NCBI RefSeq assembly: GCF_030452765.1
Contig: NZ_JAKDLO010000012.1
Coordinates: forward strand, 1-43,842
Origin: Intrasporangium sp.
GTDB taxonomy: Bacteria; Actinomycetota; Actinomycetes; Actinomycetales; Dermatophilaceae
Direction: 5' to 3'
Length of the DNA: 43,842 bases
In this document: piece by piece, positions 37,736-43,842 of the stretch
Position numbering within the stretch: the first letter of the stretch is position 1
Layout: each line of letters begins with the position of its first letter
Program-made: the position numbers and the translations under genes
Notes under the pieces: generated by a model
Databases searched by the model: none
The model's input: the letters and a program-made list of their open reading frames with translations, nothing else
Told to the model about the DNA's origin: nothing

Positions 37736-38833
37736 TCACCGGGTCAGCAGTCCCACCGCGAACCGGCCCGCGACCGCGGAGGCGAGGAAGCTCGCCCGGT
37801 CGGCGTCGTAGCCACGCCCCATCGTCGACAGGGGCACCGGCACGTCACGCAGGGCCTGCTCGAGCCCGTCACACGCGAGCTCATGAGCGGTGAGTCGCCC
37901 GTCGGTTCCCGCGCAGAGCGCGTGAGCCTGCTCGCGGACCAGCTGACCGAACGCCCCCGGCAGCAGCGGCACCGCCACGTCCGCCGCGACGAGCGCGACC
38001 CGCCCGTATGCCGTGCAGCTGTGGTGTGAGAGTCCGCGGTGCCGCTCGCGCCGGTCGGCCTCCGAGACGCGCAGGGCACAGACCGGGCGCCCGCGCAGCA
38101 CCCCGGCGGCGTTGACCGCCTCACCGGCCGAGGTGCCGGAGAAGCCCCACCGGGTGCCGGTGCCGAGGTTGCCCGGGCCCTGGGCGACGACGACGAGGTC
38201 GGCACCGACGACGTGACGAGCCGCGAGCAGGCCGGTGTGGACATTGACCGCCTCGAGGTCGCCGCCGTGCGCCTGCCCGACCGTGACCGACGCGGCGAGC
38301 CAGCCGGCCTCGCGCAGGCCCGCGACCGTGCGAGAGAAGTCGATGGGCAGGGCGCCGCCGTCGGTCATGACGTAGGCGACCCGGACGGCCGGGTCGCTCG
38401 CGCGGGCACCCGCGATGATCGCAGGTAGCGCCGAATGGAGGTCTGCGACGAGGACCGGCAGCCCGGCCAGGTCGTCGGCGTCCCGCAGGATCCCGTGGTA
38501 CTCGCTGTCCTGCTCGTCGACACCGAGGACCATCGTCTGGCTCGGCGTGTACCGCGCCTTGACCAGATGGCCCCGGACGGAAGCCACCTCGGGTATCGGC
38601 TCGGGTAGGGCATCGGGTGCGGCGACGACGATCGCAACGCCCCCGGTGCCGAGGCCGCGCTCGAGGGCCGTCGTGTTGAGCAGCACCCGGGTGCCGGGTG
38701 CGAGCTCACCGACGACGTCGAGGTAGCCGAGCGCCCGGACCGTCTCCCCGGAGGTGAGCTGGGCGGCATACTCCCGTGCGCCGGCCCAGCCGGAACGGGT
38801 CGCGACGACGACACCGGAACGCCACTGGATCAT
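37736..38833 (-). CDS. DUF3866 family protein
   Basis: The 365-residue protein matches the actinobacterial DUF3866 family, often found beside paf genes. It begins MIQWRSGVVVATRSGWAGAREYAA and contains LGYLDVVGELAPGTRVLLNTTALERGLGTGG and LVVVAQGPGNLGTGTRWGFSGTSAGEAVNA, a Gly-rich segment that could bind a phosphate or nucleotide. It ends with YDADRASFLASAVAGRFA. No function is known. A minus-strand TAGATT box ends 6 nt before its ATG, so it is probably leaderless, and it is divergent from pafB with only 33 bp between the start codons. Confidence 0.9.
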   Translation of the reverse strand: MIQWRSGVVVATRSGWAGAREYAAQLTSGETVRALGYLDVVGELAPGTRVLLNTTALERGLGTGGVAIVVAAPDALPEPIPEVASVRGHLVKARYTPSQTMVLGVDEQDSEYHGILRDADDLAGLPVLVADLHSALPAIIAGARASDPAVRVAYVMTDGGALPIDFSRTVAGLREAGWLAASVTVGQAHGGDLEAVNVHTGLLAARHVVGADLVVVAQGPGNLGTGTRWGFSGTSAGEAVNAAGVLRGRPVCALRVSEADRRERHRGLSHHSCTAYGRVALVAADVAVPLLPGAFGQLVREQAHALCAGTDGRLTAHELACDGLEQALRDVPVPLSTMGRGYDADRASFLASAVAGRFAVGLLTR

Positions 38834-38866
38834 GCCGTGAATCTACCGACCGGATAGGTTGGCGGC
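38834..38866. promoter_or_regulatory. opposed leaderless promoters DUF3866 / pafB
   Basis: The entire 33-bp gap is two -10 boxes and spacers. Plus strand TAGGTT (38855-38860) lies 6 nt before the pafB ATG; minus strand TAGATT (plus-strand AATCTA, 38840-38845) lies 6 nt before the DUF3866 ATG. The gap with both start codons is nearly palindromic. Each -35 must lie in or beside the other gene. Confidence 0.6.
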
Positions 38867-39865
38867 ATGAGCCCTGCGTCGCCGTCCGCCGGGAAGACCG
38901 AGCGACTGCTCAACCTCGTCCTCGCCCTCAAGTCGGCCCGGCGGCCCGTGTCGAAGCAGCGCCTGCGTGAGTCGATCGACGACTACCGAGCGGCCGCGTC
39001 CACCGAGGCCTTCGACCGGATGTTCGAACGTGACAAGGACGACCTGCGCGAGCTCGGCATCCAGGTCCACGCCACGGTCCTCGACCCGTTCTTCGACGAC
39101 GAGGTCGGCTACCGGATCGACTCGTCGGAGACGAGCCTGCCGGCGATCTCCTTCGAACCGGACGAGCGCGTGGCCCTCGCCCTGGCGGCCCGCGCCTGGG
39201 CGGGGGCCAGCATCAGCGGGTCCGCGGCGGCGGCCCTGCGCAAGCTGCGGCTTCGCGGCGTCGAGCTCGACGAGGCGATCCCGGCAGGGGTGGAGCCGCG
39301 GATCCGCACGAAGGAACCGGCCTTCGATCCCGTGCACGCGGCGCTGCTCGCGCGCCAGCCCATCGTCTTCGACTACCGGCGCGCCGACGGCACCGTCACG
39401 ACCCGCCACGTACGCCCGTGGGCCCTGAAGAGCTGGCACGGGCGGTGGTACCTCGCCGCGTACGACCTCGACCGGGGCGAGCAGCGCGCGTTCCGTCTGG
39501 GCCGCGTCGTGGGGCCGGTGCGCAAGAAGGGCAAGGCCGGTTCCTACCAGGTGCCGCCCGGTGCCGGCGTCGAGGTCGACCTGCGGGGTGGGGAGTCCGA
39601 GGAGGAAGCGGGCACGGCCGTCATCCGGGTGCGCCGCGGCACCGGACACAGCCTGCGCCGACGAGCGCTGCGGGAGGCCCCGGTGGGCGAGGGCTGGATC
39701 GAGCTCGAGGTGCCCTGGGCGCGCGGCCGGACCGAGCACGACGTCGCGGCACTCGGTGCGGCGGCCGTGGCGATGAGCCCCGATGATCTCGTCGCGGCGG
39801 TGCGGGCCGCGCTCGACGGTGCGGCACGTGCCCACTCGGGGACCCACACCGAGGTGGCGCGATGA
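38867..39865 (+). CDS. pafB: WYL-domain transcriptional regulator PafB
   Basis: PafB pairs with PafC to activate DNA-damage genes independently of LexA in mycobacteria; the proteasome link is mainly genetic. The 332-residue protein has an N-terminal winged-helix DNA-binding domain (about 10-75), a middle WYL domain (about 140-225) with RQPIVFDYRRADG, RPWALKSWHGRWYLAAYDLDRGEQRAFRLGRV, and a WCX C-terminal domain. WYL binds single-stranded nucleic acid in related proteins. ATG 38867 follows a leaderless-type TAGGTT box. The stop overlaps the pafC ATG as ATGA. Confidence 0.95.
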   Translation: MSPASPSAGKTERLLNLVLALKSARRPVSKQRLRESIDDYRAAASTEAFDRMFERDKDDLRELGIQVHATVLDPFFDDEVGYRIDSSETSLPAISFEPDERVALALAARAWAGASISGSAAAALRKLRLRGVELDEAIPAGVEPRIRTKEPAFDPVHAALLARQPIVFDYRRADGTVTTRHVRPWALKSWHGRWYLAAYDLDRGEQRAFRLGRVVGPVRKKGKAGSYQVPPGAGVEVDLRGGESEEEAGTAVIRVRRGTGHSLRRRALREAPVGEGWIELEVPWARGRTEHDVAALGAAAVAMSPDDLVAAVRAALDGAARAHSGTHTEVAR

Positions 39866-40875
39866 CCACCGGACGACCGGTCCCGGAGACCGCGACCCGA
39901 CGGCTCCAGCGACTCCTGTCGATGGTGCCCTGGCTGCTGGCGCACCCCGGGGTGTCGATCGCCGCTGCGGCGCTCGAGTTCGGTGTCACCGAGAAGCAGG
40001 TCGACGAGGACCTCAGCCTGCTGTTCGTGTGCGGCACGCCCGGGGGCACCCATGCCGAGCTCATCGACGCGCAGTGGGACGACGGTCACATCTACCTGTC
40101 CAACGCCGACGACATCGCCGCGCCCATGCGGCTGACCCGCGACGAGGCCGTCACCCTCACGGCGGGCCTGCACGCGCTCGTCCCCTCGCTCGTCGACCCC
40201 GACGTCGTCGAACGCACCCTGGCCAAGCTGCGCAGCGCGAGCGCAGAGCTCGACGCGCCCGCGCTCGACCTCGAGATCGACGACGGACGGCAGCATGCCG
40301 CGATGGAGCCGATCCGAGCGGGGCTCACGGGCCACCGGCGGCTCCACCTGACCTACTGGGTCCCCTCCCGGGACGAGGCGACCGAGCGCGACGTCGACCC
40401 GATGCGCGTGCTCAACCTCGACGGGCACTGGTACCTGGAGGGATGGTGCCACCGCGCCGACGGGGTTCGGCTCTTCCGACTCGACCGCATCGAGGCGGCT
40501 ACCGTCCTGCCCACCGACGGCACCCCACCGAAGCAGGCACGGCCGCGCGACCTGGACGCCGACCGGGACGTCTTCGTGGCCGGGGACGGCGACCTGCTCG
40601 TCGTCATCGAGGCCGACCGGGACACCGCCTGGATCGGCGACTACTACCCGACCGAGTCGGTGCGCCGCCGCAGCGACGGGTCGGTGCTCGTGACGATGAG
40701 GGTCGCCGAACCCGCCCTGGTGCGCCGCCTCATGCTCCAGCTCGGCGGCTCCGCACACGTGCTCGAGCCCACCGAGCTGGCTCGACGGATCGCGGCCGAG
40801 GCACGCGCCGCCCTGGACGCCTACGACGGCTCCGCCGGCGCTGACGGTCGCGATCGCGTGCGCGACCGGGCCTGA
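39862..40875 (+). CDS. pafC: WYL-domain transcriptional regulator PafC
   Basis: The 337-residue partner of PafB has the same layout. The winged-helix region (about 8-70) includes MVPWLLAHPGVSIAAAALEFGVTEKQVDEDLSLLFVCG; the WYL domain has HLTYWVPSRDEATERDVDPMRVLNLDGHWYLEGWCHRADGVRLFRLDRI; a WCX domain ends near residue 320. Translation is coupled to pafB by the 4-base overlap, fitting a heterodimer. The last 20 residues are polar. No separate promoter is seen. Confidence 0.95.
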   Translation: MTTGRPVPETATRRLQRLLSMVPWLLAHPGVSIAAAALEFGVTEKQVDEDLSLLFVCGTPGGTHAELIDAQWDDGHIYLSNADDIAAPMRLTRDEAVTLTAGLHALVPSLVDPDVVERTLAKLRSASAELDAPALDLEIDDGRQHAAMEPIRAGLTGHRRLHLTYWVPSRDEATERDVDPMRVLNLDGHWYLEGWCHRADGVRLFRLDRIEAATVLPTDGTPPKQARPRDLDADRDVFVAGDGDLLVVIEADRDTAWIGDYYPTESVRRRSDGSVLVTMRVAEPALVRRLMLQLGGSAHVLEPTELARRIAAEARAALDAYDGSAGADGRDRVRDRA

Positions 40876-40907
40876 GCCCGCCAGTCACCGTCCTCGGTTC
40901 TGGCACG

Positions 40908-40971
40908 TACACTGGCAGACGCAGCCACGCTTTGCCCCGGCGCACTGCCGGGTCCGCACGTCTGAGGAGTC
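40908..40971 (+). promoter_or_regulatory. tatA promoter and ribosome site
   Basis: TACACT (40908-40913) is a good -10 match with a weak -35 (TCACCG, 40885-40890) 17 bp upstream. The leader would be about 56 nt and ends with TGAGGAG before the tatA ATG. Unlike many neighbours, tatA is therefore a leadered gene. Confidence 0.5.
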
Positions 40972-40975
40972 GACC

Positions 40976-41272
40976 ATGGCCGGCCTGGGAGCCCCAGAGC
41001 TCATCATCATCGCCATCATCATCATCGCCCTGTTCGGGTGGAAGAAGCTGCCCGACATGGCGCGCAGCGTCGGTCGCTCCGCGCGTGTCTTCAAGTCCGA
41101 GGTCGAGGAGATGAAGAAGGACGGCGCCGCCTCGCAGACGACGCTCAAGGGCGATGTCGTCTCCAAGGACGCCGAGCGGCAGGCAGCCGAGGAGCGCGCG
41201 GCCGAGGCGGAGCGCAAGGCGGCGGAGGCGCGTACCGAAGCGGAGCGGCTGCGCAGGGACACGACCCTCTGA
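40976..41272 (+). CDS. tatA: twin-arginine translocase subunit TatA
   Basis: TatA multimerises to let folded proteins cross the membrane with TatC. The 98-residue protein begins MAGLGAPELIIIAIIIIALFG, a short N-terminal membrane helix, then the hinge Gly and amphipathic helix KKLPDMARSVGRSARVFKSEVEEMKKD. The rest is a charged, Ala/Glu/Arg-rich tail with heptad-like AERxAAEE repeats. GAGGAG precedes the ATG. No tatB is visible here. tatC follows after 30 bases that contain the intergenic repeat word TGAGCGGCATACC. Confidence 0.95.
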   Translation: MAGLGAPELIIIAIIIIALFGWKKLPDMARSVGRSARVFKSEVEEMKKDGAASQTTLKGDVVSKDAERQAAEERAAEAERKAAEARTEAERLRRDTTL

Positions 41273-41287
41273 GCTGAGCGGCATACC
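41273..41287 (-). repeat. copy of the intergenic word ATGCCGCTCAGC between tatA and tatC
   Basis: The plus strand reads GCTGAGCGGCAT at 41273-41284, directly after the tatA stop, and continues TACC as in the right arm of the mpa/DUF3054 repeat. No partner arm is present in this gap. Confidence 0.6.
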
Positions 41288-41302
41288 TTCCCCGTCCGCC
41301 TC

Positions 41303-42124
41303 GTGAGCCGAAGGCCGTCCGTGCTGCGAAAACGCAACCCCGAGGGGCGGATGTCCCTCGCCCAGCACCTCCGGGAGCTGCGCAACCGCATCATGATCGC
41401 GGGCGGGGCGATCCTCGCCGGTGCGGTGCTCGGGTGGATCTACTACGACGCGATCATCGGGCGGCTGCTCAAGCCGCTCAAGGACGTCGCGGCCGAGCGC
41501 GGCGATGCGGGTCTGGTCAACATCAACTTCGGCGGGATGACGGACCCCTTCGCGACGAAGATCACCGTCTCGCTCTTCGTCGGCGTCATCCTCACCTCGC
41601 CCGTCTGGCTGCTGCAGATCTGGGGCTTCATCGTCCCCGGCCTGACGAAGAAGGAGAAGCGCATCGCGCGCCTGTTCGCCCTCGCCGCCGTCCCGCTCTT
41701 CCTCGCCGGGTGCTACGCCGCGTTCGTCATGGTGCCCAAGGCCGTCGGCGTGCTGCTCGACTTCACCCCGACCGGGGCCTACAACCTGCAGGAGGGTACG
41801 GCCTACCTCAACTTCGTGCTCAAGTTCATCCTGGCGTTCGGCTTCGCGTTCTTGCTGCCGGTCTTCCTCGTCGCGCTCAACCTGGCCGGCGTCCTGCCCG
41901 CTCGCACCATGCTCAAGGCGTGGCGCCCTGCGGTCATGGTCATCTTCGTCTTCGCGGCGGTCATGACCCCCACGCCGGACGCGTACACGATGGTCGTGCT
42001 CGCGATGCCCATGGTGATCCTCTTCTTCGGCTCCGTCGGGCTCGCCTTCTTCTTCGACCGACGGCGGGAGCGGAACCAGCCCGACTGGCTCGACGTGCCG
42101 GACGACCAGGCGTCCGCCCTGTAG
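41303..42124 (+). CDS. tatC: twin-arginine translocase subunit TatC
   Basis: TatC is the Tat receptor that binds twin-arginine signal peptides. The 273-residue protein has six membrane helices. It begins with a basic stretch, then EGRMSLAQHLRELRNRI, the conserved first cytoplasmic segment; later come FGGMTDPFATKITVSLFVG, LTKKEKRIARLFALA and FILAFGFAFLLPVFLVALNLAG. GTG 41303 is used because actinobacterial TatC proteins have this short basic extension; ATG 41351 is the alternative. The stop codon TAG forms the start of the -10 box for the next gene. Confidence 0.95.
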   Translation: MSRRPSVLRKRNPEGRMSLAQHLRELRNRIMIAGGAILAGAVLGWIYYDAIIGRLLKPLKDVAAERGDAGLVNINFGGMTDPFATKITVSLFVGVILTSPVWLLQIWGFIVPGLTKKEKRIARLFALAAVPLFLAGCYAAFVMVPKAVGVLLDFTPTGAYNLQEGTAYLNFVLKFILAFGFAFLLPVFLVALNLAGVLPARTMLKAWRPAVMVIFVFAAVMTPTPDAYTMVVLAMPMVILFFGSVGLAFFFDRRRERNQPDWLDVPDDQASAL

Positions 42125-42133
42125 CGTTCGGCT

Positions 42134-43084
42134 GTGTCCGAGGAAGCGCCCGCGCCGCCCGACGGCGTCGGGCCGGCGGCCCAACACGTCGCCGTCGTCG
42201 TCAACCCGACGTCCGGCAAGGGCGCCGGCCGGTCGGTCGGCTTGCGCGTGCTCGAGCTGCTGCGGGAGGCGGGCGCTCGCGTCACGGATGCGAGCGCTGA
42301 CTCCGTCGCCACGGCGCGGGCACGCGCCGAGGCCGCCATCGAGGCGGGCGCCGACACGCTCTGCGTGGTCGGCGGCGACGGCATGGCGCACTTCGGCATC
42401 AACCTGACGGCCGGTCGAGCCGTGCACCTGGGTATCGTCGCGGCCGGCACGGGCAACGACTTCGCCCGCAACCTGGGACTGCCGGTGCGCGACCCCGACG
42501 CCGCCGTGCGAATCGTCCGCCACGGCCACACCCGCCGGGTGGATGCCGGCCGGGTGGCCGTCGCGGGTGGCAAGCGGTGGTTCGGTGGGGTGCTCGGGGC
42601 AGGGTTCGACGCCGTCGTCGCGGCACGGGCCGAGCGGATGCGCTGGCCCCGCGGGCAGCTGCGCTACAACCTCGCGATCCTGCGCGAGCTGCCGTTCTTC
42701 CGGCCCATCCCGTATGTCGTCGAGTGCGACGGAGAGCGCATCCAGACCCGCGCCATGCTCGTCGCGGTCGCGAACACCGGCTCCTTCGGCGGGGGGATGC
42801 GGATCTGCCCCGACGCCGACCCGACCGACGGCCTCTTCGACGTGCTCATCCTCCATGACATTCCGACCCTCGAGTTCCTGCGGGTGTTCCCCACCGTCTA
42901 CTCGGGGCGTCACGTCGGCCACCCGCGCGTGGAGATCCGGCGGGCCGCACGGGTGCGTCTCGAGGCGGTCGGGGTCCCGTCCCAGGCCGACGGCGAGCCG
43001 TTCGAGCCGTTGCCGCTGGAGGTCGAGAACGTGCCCGGGGCGCTGACCGTCCTTGCACCGCAGCCCTCGGGAGGACCACGATGA
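42134..43084 (+). CDS. diacylglycerol kinase-family lipid kinase (DagK/YegS-like)
   Basis: The 316-residue enzyme has the lipid-kinase catalytic domain with VVVNPTSGKGAG, nucleotide-binding GGDGMAHFG and GTGNDFARNLG, followed by the beta-sandwich half with GGVLGAGFDAVVAARAERM. It should phosphorylate diacylglycerol or a related lipid at the membrane. The Thr common after GGDG is Met here. The final segment FEPLPLEVENVPGALTVLAP is typical. GTG 42134 lies 6 nt after TAGCGT, which overlaps the tatC stop, so it is probably leaderless. The gene overlaps the helicase ATG by 4 bases, the same order as in M. tuberculosis between tatC and helY in part. Confidence 0.9.
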   Translation: MSEEAPAPPDGVGPAAQHVAVVVNPTSGKGAGRSVGLRVLELLREAGARVTDASADSVATARARAEAAIEAGADTLCVVGGDGMAHFGINLTAGRAVHLGIVAAGTGNDFARNLGLPVRDPDAAVRIVRHGHTRRVDAGRVAVAGGKRWFGGVLGAGFDAVVAARAERMRWPRGQLRYNLAILRELPFFRPIPYVVECDGERIQTRAMLVAVANTGSFGGGMRICPDADPTDGLFDVLILHDIPTLEFLRVFPTVYSGRHVGHPRVEIRRAARVRLEAVGVPSQADGEPFEPLPLEVENVPGALTVLAPQPSGGPR

Positions 43085-43842
43085 TGCCGTCCGTCTGGCC
43101 CCGCCTCGCCGAGTTCGCCACCGGGCTCGACTTCCCGCTCGACGACTTCCAGGTCGAGGCGTGCCGTGCCGTCGAGGACGGCCAGGGTGTGCTCGTCGCA
43201 GCCCCCACCGGTGCGGGCAAAACGGTGGTCGGCGAGTTCGCCGTCGACCTGGCCCTGCAGCGCGGCCGCAAGGCGTTCTACACGACGCCGATCAAGGCGC
43301 TGTCGAACCAGAAGTACGCCGATCTGGTGCGGCGCTACGGACCGGACCGGGTCGGGCTGCTCACCGGCGACGCATCGGTCAACGGCGAGGCGCCGGTCGT
43401 CGTCATGACCACCGAGGTGCTGCGCAACATGATGTACGCCGGCTCGAGCACCCTGAAGGGGCTGGGCTGGGTCGTGATGGACGAGGTGCACTACCTGGCG
43501 GACCGGTTCCGCGGCGCGGTGTGGGAGGAGGTGATCATCCACCTGCCCCTGGACGTACGGGTCGTGTCCCTGTCGGCCACCGTCTCGAACGCCGAGGAGT
43601 TCGGAGCCTGGCTCGGGCAGGTTCGCGGTGAGATGCAGGTCGTCGTCTCCGAACACCGCCCGGTGCCGCTGTGGCAGCACCTGATGGTCGGCCAGACGCT
43701 GTTCGACCTCTTCGTCGAGGAGGCGAGCGCTGAGGGCGGTCACGTACGGGTCAACCCCGACGTGCTCCGGAGCATCCGGGCCGCCGAGGGCCGCGGCGGC
43801 TGGGAGTCGCACCGGACGACCGGGCCACCGCGACGAGGCCGT
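43081..43842 (+). CDS. helY: HelY/Ski2-like DEAD/DEAH-box RNA helicase (partial, runs off the window)
   Basis: The first 254 residues are visible and the frame is open to the end, which is why the track omits it. It has the Q-motif region FPLDDFQVEACRAV, Walker A APTGAGKT, motif Ia TTPIKALSNQKY, LTGDASVN, motif II DEVHYL and motif III SATVSNAEE, then DEAD-like SEHRPVPLWQH. This is the pattern of HelY/Mtr4-Ski2 helicases (Rv2092c), about 900 residues in full, linked to RNA turnover. ATG 43081 overlaps the kinase stop (ATGA); a second in-frame ATG follows at once. An insert begins near the window end. Confidence 0.92.
   Translation, partial: MMPSVWPRLAEFATGLDFPLDDFQVEACRAVEDGQGVLVAAPTGAGKTVVGEFAVDLALQRGRKAFYTTPIKALSNQKYADLVRRYGPDRVGLLTGDASVNGEAPVVVMTTEVLRNMMYAGSSTLKGLGWVVMDEVHYLADRFRGAVWEEVIIHLPLDVRVVSLSATVSNAEEFGAWLGQVRGEMQVVVSEHRPVPLWQHLMVGQTLFDLFVEEASAEGGHVRVNPDVLRSIRAAEGRGGWESHRTTGPPRRGR

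Overview
The window is high-GC actinobacterial chromosome, almost entirely coding. A complete Pup-proteasome system (mpa, dop, pup, prcB, prcA, pafA, pafB, pafC), mycothiol synthesis (mshC), a tatA-tatC pair, SCO/MSMEG-type conserved families and many GTG or TTG starts all point to Actinomycetota. The overall composition resembles an Intrasporangiaceae/Dermatophilaceae-type Micrococcales genome; that family placement is inference. Gene order follows, with inserts, the Mycobacterium tuberculosis stretch from uppP (Rv2136c) to helY (Rv2092c). I see no tRNA, rRNA, CRISPR array or transposase, and no gene-free stretch longer than 300 bases.

Bases 1-9058 hold the acidic end of an upstream gene, an F420-dependent (LLM) oxidoreductase, uppP, a CorA transporter on the minus strand, and a tight plus-strand run: histidine phosphatase, DUF3090, SCO1664-family kinase-like protein, then mshC. 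Converging on mshC is a minus-strand pair, a PAC2-family protein followed by an S53 (sedolisin) peptidase. Bases 9270-17046 hold metH with a downstream HAD phosphatase, a RecB-family nuclease (minus), an M50 membrane protease with CBS domains, and the tRNA m1A58 methyltransferase trmI.

Bases 17101-23793 are the proteasome core: mpa/arc, then dop, pup, prcB and prcA, the last three joined by 4-base stop/start overlaps. Between mpa and dop sits a minus-strand pair, a DUF3054 membrane protein and a strongly diverged PRPP-synthetase-like protein that shares its 72-bp upstream region with dop. The pupylation half (pafA, tandem-FKBP lipoprotein, DUF3866, pafB, pafC) lies at 35207-40875. The two halves are separated by about 11.4 kb holding a DivIVA-type coiled-coil protein, a complete oligopeptide ABC operon (order A-D-F-C-B), a two-component system with a GerMN lipoprotein, and an NAD-dependent epimerase-like protein. 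The window ends with tatA, tatC, a diacylglycerol-kinase-like enzyme and the truncated start of a HelY-type helicase.

The most unusual signals are: (1) the PRPP-synthetase-like protein facing dop, which lacks several canonical active-site residues; (2) a set of pentamers on an exact 11-bp register between the peptide-transport operon and the response regulator, a likely OmpR-family operator; (3) many genes with a TANNNT box 6-8 nt before the start codon, implying leaderless transcripts, including two opposed ones packed into 33 bp between DUF3866 and pafB; (4) a small repeated intergenic word (ATGCCGCTCAGC) associated with inverted repeats at gene ends. I did not find a clearly new multi-gene system; the best candidates for new biology are the prs-like/DUF3054 pair and the regulatory DNA.
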